Shown piece by piece: positions 24,543 to 33,808 of a stretch of 64,000 bases of DNA (position 1 is the stretch's first letter; each line of letters opens with the position of its first letter). A program made the translations under genes and the position numbers. Source of the DNA: Sulfurimonas sp. SAG-AH-194-C21 (GTDB taxonomy: Bacteria > Campylobacterota > Campylobacteria > Campylobacterales > Sulfurimonadaceae). Location of the stretch: contig NZ_JAEMVC010000001.1 of assembly GCF_029215985.1 (NCBI RefSeq), positions 1-64,000 of the forward strand, given 5' to 3'. Under the pieces are notes generated by a model, which did not search any database, was not told the DNA's origin, and saw only the letters and a program-made list of their open reading frames with translations.

Positions 24543-27266
24543 TTAAATTTGAGTTTTATTGTGGAAATACATTTCAAATATTCTTATCAAGTTTTTCTTA
24601 TTTAAAGGTTTAGTTAAATACTCATCCATTCCTGCTTCTAAAAATCTTTCTCTGTCGCCCTTTAAGGCATTTGCAGTTAATGCAACTATAGGGGTATGCT
24701 CAAGACCTAACTCTTTTTCAAGTTCAATTATTTTCTTAGTAGCTTCAATACCATTCATATTTGGCATATTCTCATCCATCAAGATAAGATTATAATCATT
24801 TTGTTTAAATGCATCTATGGCATCTAGTCCATTCCCAACTATCTCATAAGTGACCTTCAGTTTTTTAAGAATAACCTCCATAAACATTTGGTTAGTCTTA
24901 TCATCTTCAACTAAGAGCAGTTTTAATCCAGTAAAATCTTGTAAAGGTCTCTCTGATACACTCTTAGTGCTATCTTTTACACTCTCTAATGGTAAGCTAA
25001 AATAAAACTCACTCCCAACGCCAAGCTCGCTTGTAACCTGCAACTCACCACCCATTAACTCTACTAGTTTAGTGGATATACTCAGACCCAATCCAGTACC
25101 ACCATACTTGCGTGTTGTTGTACTATCTGCTTGAGAAAAAGAATCAAATATTTTCTTCTTGTACTCTGGTGTAATTCCGATGCCCTCATCCTTAACACTC
25201 ACATGTAGCATTTCGTCCCTGTATTCTATGTTTAAAAATATATGCTTATTTTTTGGTGTAAACTTTATGGCATTGCTTAAGAGGTTATTAACAACCTGCT
25301 TTATTCTTAAGATATCGCCCTTTAAGTAGTGTGGTAAGTTACTAAAAGATATCTCTAGTTGAATACTTTTTTCTTCACTCTTTGCGAAAAAGAGGTCTTG
25401 AGTGGATTTAAACTCATAACTGGGGTCAAAGTTTATAGACTCAATATCGAGTTGTCCATTCTCTATCTTAGAAAAATCTAAAATATCGTTAATTATATTT
25501 GTCAAACTCTGACTAGAACTGTTTATAGTTTTTAAATATTTTAACTTTTCTTCATCTGCTTCCTGCTCAGTAAGAATTCCTATAAAGCCCATTATGGCGT
25601 TTAAAGGTGTTCTAATTTCATGAGACATATTCATCAAAAACTCTGACTTGGCAGTTGAGGAAACTACGGCCATCTCTTTTGCCTTAATTAGCTCTATCTC
25701 ATTTTCTTTTCTTTGTGTTATATCATGCCTGATTGCTATATAGTTCTTTATCTCTTCATTTTTATCTAAAATTGGAACTATTGAACTATCTACCCAGTAT
25801 AAAGAGCCATCTTTTGCTCTATTGCAAACTTCGTACTTCCATATCTTCTTTTTTGCAATAGTTTTATGCATCGTGGCCCAAAAATCACTATCGTACATGC
25901 CTGAGTTGACTACACTATGAGTCTTACCTAAAGTCTCTTCTTTTGAGTATCCACTTATCTCAACGAACTTATCATTTACATAGATTATTATGCCATTCGT
26001 ATCTGTTACAGTGACTATAGAATGCTCATCAATAGCCCTTTTATACTCTTGGAGTTGTCTAAATATATCTTTATTTTCTTCTAAAATTTTTACTGTTTGA
26101 GATATATTATCGTTAATAATTTTCGACATAGCAGCCAACTCATCCCCAGAACTATCATCAAGATAAGGAACTTTTTCACTTTTTTTATTTAGATAATCAA
26201 AAAAACCAAGTAGACCTTTTTGTAATTGAGAAAACTGTTTGTTTATAGTTTTACGGAGTAATATCGATGCTATTATTGAGATAATGATAACACTGAGCAG
26301 TGCTATAAGCCCAAATAGTTGAAGAGAACCTGTTGCTTCTACAGATTTTTGTACTTCACTATGCATTAGTTGTCTTTGATTTTGTAGCATCTCATGTAAG
26401 GTCTTTCTAATTTTTTCTGCAGTTGGAGCAGCTTTTGTTTTTAGTAAATAGTTTGAAACATTCCACATTTGTGATCCACGAATATCAAACATTTTCTTTG
26501 GTAGAGGAGTAAATTTCTCTCTTGCTAGACGGTATTTATCAAAATATTTTTTCTGTTTTTTATTTAAAAAACCTACTCTATTCTCCAAACTCAAAAAATT
26601 CTTTGTATTTCTCTTCCATGATTTGTAAAATGATGTTTGAAACTTCTTGTCTCCTGAGAGTAAGTATGCTCTAATATCAGCTAAAGACATAGCTGTTGTT
26701 CCATGAAGATCTGCCATAAATCCAAGTAGTACTTTTCTCTCATAACTTGCAGGTTCTTGTAACTCCAAGTCAATTATCTTTTCCATACTATTTGTTAGTA
26801 TTCTAGTTTGAGGAATAGCCTCGTCAAAAAGAATTTTTAAAGCAGGTTCGTTCTCTGGGGTATGTGCAATGTCTTCTATATCTTGTTGATATTTTTTAAA
26901 CTCTTTAAAAAGAGGAGTAAGTCTATGAAACTTCTCAATATTTTGAGGATTTGTCCATCTTTGAGATAGTTCAGTTAAAATTTCTAAGGCTGGTTCTATA
27001 TCTTCTTGCCAGGCAAAAACTCTTTCAAACTTAGACTCTTCCTCACCTAAAATTATCCATGCTCGAAGACTTCCAAGAGAGTGATTAACACCATTAAGTA
27101 AACGAGTATTTTGTTCTACTGTAGGAAGTCTTAAGTGACGGATACTCTCTCGTATTGTGTTAACCTCAGTAATTTTTATACTGTTTATCATTATAAAAAT
27201 AGTAGTAAGGATTGTTATAAGCCCAAATCCAAGACTTATCTTATGCCCTAGAGTCAACTGTTTCAA
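24543..27266 (-). CDS. Membrane hybrid histidine kinase: long helical periplasmic sensor-HAMP-like-PAS-HisKA-HATPase-REC
   Basis: 907 residues from the TTG at 27266, chosen because a perfect GGAGG lies six bases upstream; another TTG at 27287 has none. A first helix (GFGLITILTTIFIMI), a large all-helical periplasmic region of about 290 residues containing two similar-looking halves (LGSLRAWIILGEEE and MSLADIRAYLLSGDKKF), and a second helix follow. The layout fits a helical bimodular type sensor. The PAS (IVTVTDTNGIIIYVNDKFVEISGY), HisKA (MSHEIRTPLNAIMGF), HATPase (DEGIGI, GTGLGLSIS) and receiver (LLLVEDDKTNQ, LILMDENMPNMNG) are intact. It overlaps the upstream gene by 26 bases. Confidence 0.88.
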   Translation of the reverse strand: MKQLTLGHKISLGFGLITILTTIFIMINSIKITEVNTIRESIRHLRLPTVEQNTRLLNGVNHSLGSLRAWIILGEEESKFERVFAWQEDIEPALEILTELSQRWTNPQNIEKFHRLTPLFKEFKKYQQDIEDIAHTPENEPALKILFDEAIPQTRILTNSMEKIIDLELQEPASYERKVLLGFMADLHGTTAMSLADIRAYLLSGDKKFQTSFYKSWKRNTKNFLSLENRVGFLNKKQKKYFDKYRLAREKFTPLPKKMFDIRGSQMWNVSNYLLKTKAAPTAEKIRKTLHEMLQNQRQLMHSEVQKSVEATGSLQLFGLIALLSVIIISIIASILLRKTINKQFSQLQKGLLGFFDYLNKKSEKVPYLDDSSGDELAAMSKIINDNISQTVKILEENKDIFRQLQEYKRAIDEHSIVTVTDTNGIIIYVNDKFVEISGYSKEETLGKTHSVVNSGMYDSDFWATMHKTIAKKKIWKYEVCNRAKDGSLYWVDSSIVPILDKNEEIKNYIAIRHDITQRKENEIELIKAKEMAVVSSTAKSEFLMNMSHEIRTPLNAIMGFIGILTEQEADEEKLKYLKTINSSSQSLTNIINDILDFSKIENGQLDIESINFDPSYEFKSTQDLFFAKSEEKSIQLEISFSNLPHYLKGDILRIKQVVNNLLSNAIKFTPKNKHIFLNIEYRDEMLHVSVKDEGIGITPEYKKKIFDSFSQADSTTTRKYGGTGLGLSISTKLVELMGGELQVTSELGVGSEFYFSLPLESVKDSTKSVSERPLQDFTGLKLLLVEDDKTNQMFMEVILKKLKVTYEIVGNGLDAIDAFKQNDYNLILMDENMPNMNGIEATKKIIELEKELGLEHTPIVALTANALKGDRERFLEAGMDEYLTKPLNKKNLIRIFEMYFHNKTQI

Positions 27267-28839
27267 GAAATACCTCCAAGGTAGCAACTAATTGTTTTTT
27301 GTTCAGGGGTTTAGTAAGATACTCATCCATTCCAGCCTTAAGAAATCTTTGCTTATCACCATTTAGTGCATTTCCTGTGAGTGCAATAATCGGAGTATGT
27401 TTTAACTTCTCTTTTTTTTCAATGACTAAAATATGTTTTGTTGCTTCAATACCACACATAATAGGCATATTTTCATCCATAATGATAACATCGTATTTAA
27501 ATTTTTTAAACATTTCTATAGCTTCTTCACCATTTTTTGCTAAATCATAGGTTAAGTTTAACTTTTTAAATAAAATACCCATATATACTTGGTTAGCTTC
27601 AGTGTCTTCAACTAAAAGTACATGACTGCCATCAAAGTTTACATTATCTTGCTTTGACTTTTTTGTAAGTTCTTTTGTCTCTTTCATTCCTCGATTTATA
27701 TTTTTACTTTTTATAAAAAATATAAATTCACTCCCCTTGCCTAACTCACTTTTTAGTTCAATATTACCACCGAGAAGTTGTGCGAGTTTTTTAGATATAC
27801 AAAGTCCTAGTCCTGTTCCACCAAACTCTTTTGTCGTTGTAGAATCTGCCTGCGTAAAAGGTGTAAATATCTCTTTTTGATACTCTTTAGATATACCGAT
27901 ACCATTATCTTTAACACTAAAGACGATGTCCGTACCTCTCATATATACACTCAAGACAATATTTGTACTATCTTTTGAAAACTTCACCGCGTTACTGAGT
28001 AAATTTGACAAAATTTGACGAACTCTTAAAGGGTCACTATCTGATGTTTTTAGCATATCATTTGCTATATTTATATCTATACGAAGATTATTTTCATTTG
28101 CTTTAGCACTAAAAAGGTGCACAACTTGTTCTACAGTTTTACGTATATCCATAGCTTCGATATTAATAGCAAGTTGTTCACTATCAATTTTATCAGAATC
28201 CAATATGTCATTTACAATAGATAATAAAGACTCATTATTATTTTTAATGATATCTACATAGTAAAGCAGAGTTTCATCATCAAAATCTTCTTGGATGATA
28301 TCTATAAAACCCATACTTGCATTAAGTGGTGTTCTGATTTCATGGCTCATATTTGCTAAGAATGTTGATTTTATTTTATTTGCTTGGATAGCTTCTGCTT
28401 TAGCTTTTTCTAATGCTGTGTAAGATTTTTCAAGTTTAAACTTATCATAAAGAATGTCTATGATTTTTTCAAAAGCATTCTCAACTTTTTCATAATTTAT
28501 CGGTTTTAATATATATCCAGATACACCTAAGTCAAGAGATTTTTTTAAATAATCAGCATCATTAAATGCACTCATAATTAAAATAGGAACATCTTTTGAA
28601 ATTTTTCTTATAGACTCTATCATTTCTAGACCATTCATTTCGGGCATTTGAATATCAGTTAGAACTATGTCATACTTTCCTTGTGTAAACTCATTTAAAC
28701 CTTCTTTACCGTTACTCATATGGGTTATATGCTTAAATGAGTATGCCAACATATCACACATATCTTGAGATATATCATTCTCATCCTCTACATACAATAA
28801 TGATAAAGTGTCGATAAATGCTTGTTTATTATCTGGCAT
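27241..28839 (-). CDS. Cytoplasmic hybrid histidine kinase: REC-HisKA-HATPase-REC
   Basis: 532 residues from the ATG at 28839; an in-frame TTG at 28848 is less likely because the GGGA motif would sit too close. The N-terminal receiver has LLYVEDEND, DIVLTDIQMPEMNG and KPINYEK. A helical connector leads to HisKA (MSHEIRTPLNASMGF), HATPase (KDNGIGI, GTGLGLCIS) and a second receiver (LLVEDTEANQ, VIIMDENMPIMCG, TKPLNKK). No membrane helix, so it is cytoplasmic and must receive input through its N-terminal receiver. Eight to seventeen bases separate it from the upstream receiver gene. Confidence 0.92.
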   Translation of the reverse strand: MPDNKQAFIDTLSLLYVEDENDISQDMCDMLAYSFKHITHMSNGKEGLNEFTQGKYDIVLTDIQMPEMNGLEMIESIRKISKDVPILIMSAFNDADYLKKSLDLGVSGYILKPINYEKVENAFEKIIDILYDKFKLEKSYTALEKAKAEAIQANKIKSTFLANMSHEIRTPLNASMGFIDIIQEDFDDETLLYYVDIIKNNNESLLSIVNDILDSDKIDSEQLAINIEAMDIRKTVEQVVHLFSAKANENNLRIDINIANDMLKTSDSDPLRVRQILSNLLSNAVKFSKDSTNIVLSVYMRGTDIVFSVKDNGIGISKEYQKEIFTPFTQADSTTTKEFGGTGLGLCISKKLAQLLGGNIELKSELGKGSEFIFFIKSKNINRGMKETKELTKKSKQDNVNFDGSHVLLVEDTEANQVYMGILFKKLNLTYDLAKNGEEAIEMFKKFKYDVIIMDENMPIMCGIEATKHILVIEKKEKLKHTPIIALTGNALNGDKQRFLKAGMDEYLTKPLNKKQLVATLEVFLETVDSRA

Positions 28840-28856
28840 AATACACAAGTCCCATT

Positions 28857-30050
28857 TTAAAAGAAACCAAGGTCATCATCATCAAAAACTTCATCAGATT
28901 CAACTCCTACACTATAAAACATTGACTCAATTTCAAAGGCACCATTAGAAAATGAGGCATCAAAGTAGTAAATATTACTCGCTGTTTGATCAATAAAAAT
29001 AGTTTTAATCCAATTAGATATATCTTTTTCAACATTGAGTAAAAGACTTACTAATAACATCTTTTTCTCACTATTTTGGAGATCTTCTTCTTTTATATTA
29101 TGTATAAATTCATTTAAGTTCATAAACGCTCGATGAATTATTGGGAAAACCACTAAACTATCTATAATTTTTAAAAACTCATCAATATAAGCTGACACCC
29201 GCCCTAAAGATACGATTGACTCCGATGCACTACAACTTTCTATTAGGTCTAACTCTACAACAAACATATCTAAAACCTCTGTAAAGTTCTCTATCTTATC
29301 AATGATAGTATCATCAAGTTGTTCTAAAAGTTTTTCGGCACTGAGTTGATAATCAGCAGTAGAAAAACGCAAGTCTTTTTCATGTGCTTCATTAAGAGTA
29401 ACCTTCTTTTCAGATAACAAAACCTTACTCTTTTGTTCTTCAATAATTACATCAGTTTTTCCCACAAGAGTATTGAGCATAGCTATTACATCTTGTGCTT
29501 CTTTATTCTCAGATATAGCTTCTAGTTTATCTATTATAAATTTATAATGATTTTTATACTCCATCTCCTTAGTTACTACATCTTCTAAATCAGCTATATA
29601 ATGGCTTAACTCTTTTTTTTCAGCTATCTTTTTTAAAACTCTATAGAGCAAAATAAATAGTTTTTTATTATTTACAGGTTTTGGAAGTAATCCATCTATG
29701 AAATAATATGCTAAATCTTGATTTTTAACTATGTCTGTAGTTGCAGTGATTACAATAATACTTTGATCCATACAACGATCTCTAATGTTTTTTACAAGCT
29801 CTAAGCCGTCCATTATAGGCATATCTACATCTGTGATAATTAGGTCATAATAATTTCTATCTTTATTGTACATATCTAACGCTATCTGCCCGTTTAATGC
29901 CACATCACAAACATTAAAGTACTTTCCAAACGCGACCTTATAAAAGTCTATGTTTGCTGATTGGTCTTCTACTAAAAGTATTTTCATATCTCGTGCATAT
30001 GACTTTACTAAAGGGGTGATTCTTTTAACTACTTCATCTAATGTATCCAT
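28857..30050 (-). CDS. Response regulator with unrecognised helical output domain
   Basis: 397 residues. The receiver (about 20-140) is complete: ILLVEDQSA, LIITDVDMPIMDG, T in ITATTD, and LPKPVNNKK. Residues 140-397 match nothing I know. They are helical and acidic: a coiled coil (LEDVVTKEMEYKNHYKFIID), then segments such as DKIENFTEVLDMFVVELDLIE, VSLGRVSAYIDEFLKIIDSLVVFPIIHRAFMNLNEFI, and an end rich in Asp (EVFDDDDLGFF). The centre could be a degenerate HPt or four-helix bundle, although no HxxKG motif is seen. It sits between the HD-GYP regulator and the hybrid kinases and is likely part of the same pathway. Confidence 0.75.
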   Translation of the reverse strand: MDTLDEVVKRITPLVKSYARDMKILLVEDQSANIDFYKVAFGKYFNVCDVALNGQIALDMYNKDRNYYDLIITDVDMPIMDGLELVKNIRDRCMDQSIIVITATTDIVKNQDLAYYFIDGLLPKPVNNKKLFILLYRVLKKIAEKKELSHYIADLEDVVTKEMEYKNHYKFIIDKLEAISENKEAQDVIAMLNTLVGKTDVIIEEQKSKVLLSEKKVTLNEAHEKDLRFSTADYQLSAEKLLEQLDDTIIDKIENFTEVLDMFVVELDLIESCSASESIVSLGRVSAYIDEFLKIIDSLVVFPIIHRAFMNLNEFIHNIKEEDLQNSEKKMLLVSLLLNVEKDISNWIKTIFIDQTASNIYYFDASFSNGAFEIESMFYSVGVESDEVFDDDDLGFF

Positions 30051-30060
30051 CTATTTACTA

Positions 30061-31461
30061 CTAATCCTTGTATCTCTGTTGTATTTCTAAAAATTTATCT
30101 ATATTCTCTAAAAAAAGATTGATTAAAGAAGCATCAAAATGTGTTCCTCGTCCATCTTTTAACAAGTCTAGTATTTTTTCTAAAGGCCATGCTTTTTTAT
30201 AACATCTATCAGCACCCAAAGCATCAAAAACATCACAAATAGCCGTTATACGACCATATATATGAATTTCTTCACCTTTTAGGGCTCTTGGGTATCCACT
30301 TCCATCCCATTTTTCATGATGTTCATAGGCTACTATAGCTGATGTTTTAAGTATCTCTCGTTGTGAGTTTTTAAGCATATCGTAACCGAGTTCAGCATGT
30401 GTTTTCATAATCTCAAACTCATCAAAATCCAGCTTCCCTGGTTTGTTTAAAATATTATCAGGAATACCGACTTTTCCTATGTCATGCATAGGAGATGCTA
30501 ATCTCAACAACTCTGATTCTTCTTCACTTAAACCAGCTAGTCTAGCCAAGGTATAAGAGTGATTTGCAACACGTTTTACATGGTTTCCTGTCTCTTTACT
30601 TCTAGTCTCACCAATTGCACCCATAGTATACACAATCTCTTTTTGAGTATCTACTATTTCTGATACTGCCAAATCTAACTGTGCTTTTAAGTCTTCTTTA
30701 TAAAGTTCTAACTCTGTTATATCATGTCTAATACTTATGTATTCAATAATCTCATCATTGAGGTCTAAAAGAGGAATAATGACACTATTGACCACATACT
30801 CTGTACCATCTTTGGCTCTGTTTGTAATGATTCCCTGCCATCGTTTTTTCGAGCTTATAGTTTTCCACATATCTATAAAAGTTGCTTGAGGTGTTTTTTG
30901 TGAACGAAGAATTCTATGGTTTTGACCTAGCAACTCTTCTGCACTGTATTTTGAAATTTTACAAAATTCTGGATTAACATAAGTGATGTTTCCGTCTTTA
31001 TCACTCTTAGAGACTATTGCCGTTTCATCTATACTACTTTTATACTGACTCAACAAGGTTTGGTTTAAGGCAGCCTCTTTTTGTTGTGATACAAGTTCAA
31101 AACTTTCATTTAAAATACGCATAAACTTTTTAGGACGAATAGGTTTTGCAATAAAATAGTTTATATGGAGTTCAATTGCACGGATTAAATCATTTCTATT
31201 TTCTAAACCTGTCACCATTATAAAAATCTGCTTGTCATTGATTTTTTTGATATGTTCGATGAGTTCAAAACCATTTATGATGGGCATAATCATGTCAGTA
31301 ATTACAAGATCAAAAGATTTTTGTGTATAAATATCTAATGCCTCTTCACCGTTAGAAGCAAAAGTAACATTTTGTATATCATTTTTTTCAAATATAACTT
31401 TGACAAAATCACAGACAGAAGAGTCATCCTCTACATAAAGTATACTGATACTATTTTTCAT
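30061..31461 (-). CDS. Response regulator with PAS and HD-GYP c-di-GMP phosphodiesterase domain
   Basis: 466 residues. The receiver (1-125) has ILYVEDDSS, LVITDMIMPIING and AKPIRPKK. A PAS domain (about 145-260) has ETAIVSKSDKDGNITYVNPEFCKISKY. HD-GYP residues are all present: SPMHDIGKVGIPDNIL, MKTHAELGYDML, AYEHHEKWDGSGYPRALKGEEI and ITAICDVFDAL. By family it hydrolyses c-di-GMP to GMP. It overlaps the HPt gene by 11 bases, suggesting that HPt passes phosphate to this regulator. Confidence 0.92.
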   Translation of the reverse strand: MKNSISILYVEDDSSVCDFVKVIFEKNDIQNVTFASNGEEALDIYTQKSFDLVITDMIMPIINGFELIEHIKKINDKQIFIMVTGLENRNDLIRAIELHINYFIAKPIRPKKFMRILNESFELVSQQKEAALNQTLLSQYKSSIDETAIVSKSDKDGNITYVNPEFCKISKYSAEELLGQNHRILRSQKTPQATFIDMWKTISSKKRWQGIITNRAKDGTEYVVNSVIIPLLDLNDEIIEYISIRHDITELELYKEDLKAQLDLAVSEIVDTQKEIVYTMGAIGETRSKETGNHVKRVANHSYTLARLAGLSEEESELLRLASPMHDIGKVGIPDNILNKPGKLDFDEFEIMKTHAELGYDMLKNSQREILKTSAIVAYEHHEKWDGSGYPRALKGEEIHIYGRITAICDVFDALGADRCYKKAWPLEKILDLLKDGRGTHFDASLINLFLENIDKFLEIQQRYKD

Positions 31462-31774
31462 TCTTCAAACCATTAATTAAGAGATTTAGTTTCTCATATA
31501 GTACAAAATAATCTATATTTTTTTCTTCCATAGCATTGAGTTCTAACTCTCTAGCAAGATTTCCGACATCATCAAGGAGTAAGTTTAAGGCACTTCCCTT
31601 TATGGCATGTGCACTGTTTGTAATCCCCTTAAAATCATCTATTTGTATCGCTTTATCCATAAAATTTAAGTTTGTTTTTGCATTTTCTAAAAAAGAATCC
31701 ATTATCATTTCAACATCTTCTAAGTCAAATTCTAATTCATCTGCAATTTTTTGTAAGTCAATTTTATAGCTCAA
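31451..31774 (-). CDS. Histidine phosphotransfer (HPt) protein
   Basis: 107 residues, all helical, with NSAHAIKGSALNL near the middle, the HxxKG motif of HPt domains whose histidine accepts phosphate. A start at TTG (31774) has GGA eight bases upstream. Stand-alone HPt proteins shuttle phosphate between the receivers of hybrid kinases and response regulators. It is the only HPt visible in the window and sits at the head of an operon with three hybrid kinases, making it the likely hub. Confidence 0.9.
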   Translation of the reverse strand: MSYKIDLQKIADELEFDLEDVEMIMDSFLENAKTNLNFMDKAIQIDDFKGITNSAHAIKGSALNLLLDDVGNLARELELNAMEEKNIDYFVLYEKLNLLINGLKNEK

Positions 31775-31803
31775 TTTTTTAGTCCAATATGAAATTTTTT
31801 GTA

Positions 31804-31809
31804 ATTATA
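31804..31809 (-). promoter_or_regulatory. -10 box TATAAT for the HPt operon
   Basis: GTTGTATAATTAC on the minus strand lies about 30 bases before the HPt start and after the end of the double-receiver kinase gene. Confidence 0.5.
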
Positions 31810-31819
31810 CAACAAAATG

Positions 31820-33709
31820 TTATTGTAACGGTAACTTGATTTTGAATGATGCACCCGATAGTGTGTTCTCAACCTCTAGTTTTCCCTGCATATGCTCTTC
31901 TATAATGGTTTTAGACATATAAAGTCCTATCCCCGTTCCATTACTTTTTTCTTTTGTTGTAAAATAAGGCTCAAAGATTTTCTCCATTATATTTTCTGGT
32001 ATGCCACCTGCGTTATCATCTATAATTATACTTACATAGTGAGTGTCACTTTGAACTGTTATACTTATTTCACCATCTTGAACTTCATTGAGAATGATGG
32101 CATCTTTTGCATTTGCTATGATATTTAAGACTACTTGAGAGAGCTCATTTTTAAAACATTGAAACTCTACATTACTTTTAATATGTCTAGTTATTGTTAT
32201 ATTGTTCTTTATAAGTGTGGCTTCTATAACATTATTTGCTTGATCTAAAACATCTGTTGGGGTAACTAAACTTAACTTTTTATCGCTCTTAAAAAAGTCT
32301 CTAAAGTCATCTATTGTTTTAGACATCTGCTCAATAATTCGTATTGCTTTTTGTGTAGAACTTGTCATTAGTTTTTCGTTTAGATCTTCTTTTTTATAGG
32401 CTAAATTTAATTTCTGAAACATTATACCAAGAGAGCTTAAAGGTTGTCTCCACTGATGCCCAATATGACCTATCATTTCACCCATTGAAGCCATTTTAGA
32501 CTGCTGGATAAGCATCTTGTTTTGTTCCCAGTTCTTATGAACTTCATACTCAATCTTTTCTTTTAAATCACTCTCTTTTTGCTCTAAAAGTGTCACATCA
32601 AAACCGATAACAAGAATTTCATCAATCTCATCTTTCTCATTTAAAAGTGGTGTAAATGTTAAATTTAAAGAGACATACTGTAGATGAGAATTTTTAAAAG
32701 AAAAAACATCCTTAAATGGTTTTTTCTCTTGTAGTGCATCTTTTAAACCATCAATACTAACTCTATTCTCTTCACTAAGATACTCTTTAAAGTTCACATT
32801 TTCTATGAGGTCACTATCATCACAGAGTAGTTCGCATAAGCTATCATTCGCATATGTAATTGTAAAATCATTACTCATTTTAAAAAATATAGCAGCCTTA
32901 TCAATAGCCTGATTATACATTTCAAATCGAGCTTCATGGCGTTTAATTTGGCGCTGTTGCTTTAAGTCTTCCATCATTTTATCAATTCTTAGAATCAACT
33001 CTTCATTTGCATAAGGTTTTTTAATAAAATCACTTGCACCATTTTTAATAACTCTTGCTATTTTATCAGGGTCTGTTGTTCCTGAAACCACCATAATAGG
33101 CATAAGAAGGTTTCTTTTATCTCTCTTGATTGCACCTAAAAGTTTGTTTCCGTCCATTACAGGCATCTCAAGATCAATAATAGCACCATCTATTTGATGT
33201 TTTTTTATAACTAGTAGTGCTGCTTTTCCATCAACTGCATCGTAAACCTTAAAGCCGCGTTTGGAGAGAAGTATTCTTAACTGTGTTCGCATAAACCTTG
33301 AGTCATCAACAACTAACACACTTAAATGATGGTTCGTTGAAACACGTTCTATAAGTTGTACGATAGAGAGTTCCATATCTGCGAAATAGCGCTCTTTGGT
33401 TATATAGTCTATGACTACACCATAGTTAAACAGATGTTCACGTCTCTGCTTATCTCTATCAGATGTCATAACTATAACTCTAATCTCTTCATGAATCTGT
33501 AAATACGGCAGTACGTCTTCACCCACTCCATCAGGAAGCTCTAAGTCAAGCAGAGCATAGTCAAAACTTCTATCTTGTAAAATACTCTTAGCAGTTGTCA
33601 CATCAAAAGCCTGCACAACTTCATAACCTCGGCTACTTAAAGATTGTGTTAAAGAATTATTTATTAGTTTAGAATCGTCTATTATTAGTATTGAAAATTT
33701 ATTTTTCAC
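31820..33709 (-). CDS. Cytoplasmic histidine kinase: REC-REC-PAS-HisKA-HATPase
   Basis: 629 residues from the GTG at 33709, which has GGAG five bases upstream; an upstream GTG at 33715 adds two residues. Two receivers in tandem are present, the first with LIIDDSK and YALLDLELPDG, the second with LVVDDSRFM and AIIDLEMPVMDG plus KKPYANE. A PAS domain follows (FFKMSNDFTITYANDSLCELL). The histidine box GHIGHQWRQPLSSLG is the type typical of Campylobacterota kinases, and HATPase_c has DDNAGGIPE and NGTGIGLYMSK. No membrane helix. It receives rather than passes on phosphate through its N-terminal receivers, so it may integrate inputs from the other kinases. Confidence 0.92.
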   Translation of the reverse strand: MKNKFSILIIDDSKLINNSLTQSLSSRGYEVVQAFDVTTAKSILQDRSFDYALLDLELPDGVGEDVLPYLQIHEEIRVIVMTSDRDKQRREHLFNYGVVIDYITKERYFADMELSIVQLIERVSTNHHLSVLVVDDSRFMRTQLRILLSKRGFKVYDAVDGKAALLVIKKHQIDGAIIDLEMPVMDGNKLLGAIKRDKRNLLMPIMVVSGTTDPDKIARVIKNGASDFIKKPYANEELILRIDKMMEDLKQQRQIKRHEARFEMYNQAIDKAAIFFKMSNDFTITYANDSLCELLCDDSDLIENVNFKEYLSEENRVSIDGLKDALQEKKPFKDVFSFKNSHLQYVSLNLTFTPLLNEKDEIDEILVIGFDVTLLEQKESDLKEKIEYEVHKNWEQNKMLIQQSKMASMGEMIGHIGHQWRQPLSSLGIMFQKLNLAYKKEDLNEKLMTSSTQKAIRIIEQMSKTIDDFRDFFKSDKKLSLVTPTDVLDQANNVIEATLIKNNITITRHIKSNVEFQCFKNELSQVVLNIIANAKDAIILNEVQDGEISITVQSDTHYVSIIIDDNAGGIPENIMEKIFEPYFTTKEKSNGTGIGLYMSKTIIEEHMQGKLEVENTLSGASFKIKLPLQ

Positions 33710-33731
33710 TTCCACTCCACAAAAATATGTT

Positions 33732-33737
33732 ATTATA
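33732..33737 (-). promoter_or_regulatory. -10 box TATAAT for the double-receiver kinase
   Basis: GATTATAATAAC on the minus strand lies about 23 bases before the start codon; a second weaker AT-rich box lies 11 bases further upstream. Confidence 0.45.
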
Positions 33738-33808
33738 ATCTTATTATATAGTAAAAATCTTATTTATTCATAGTGGACAAAGGAGTACAAAAAAAATTAC
33801 AAAAAATT

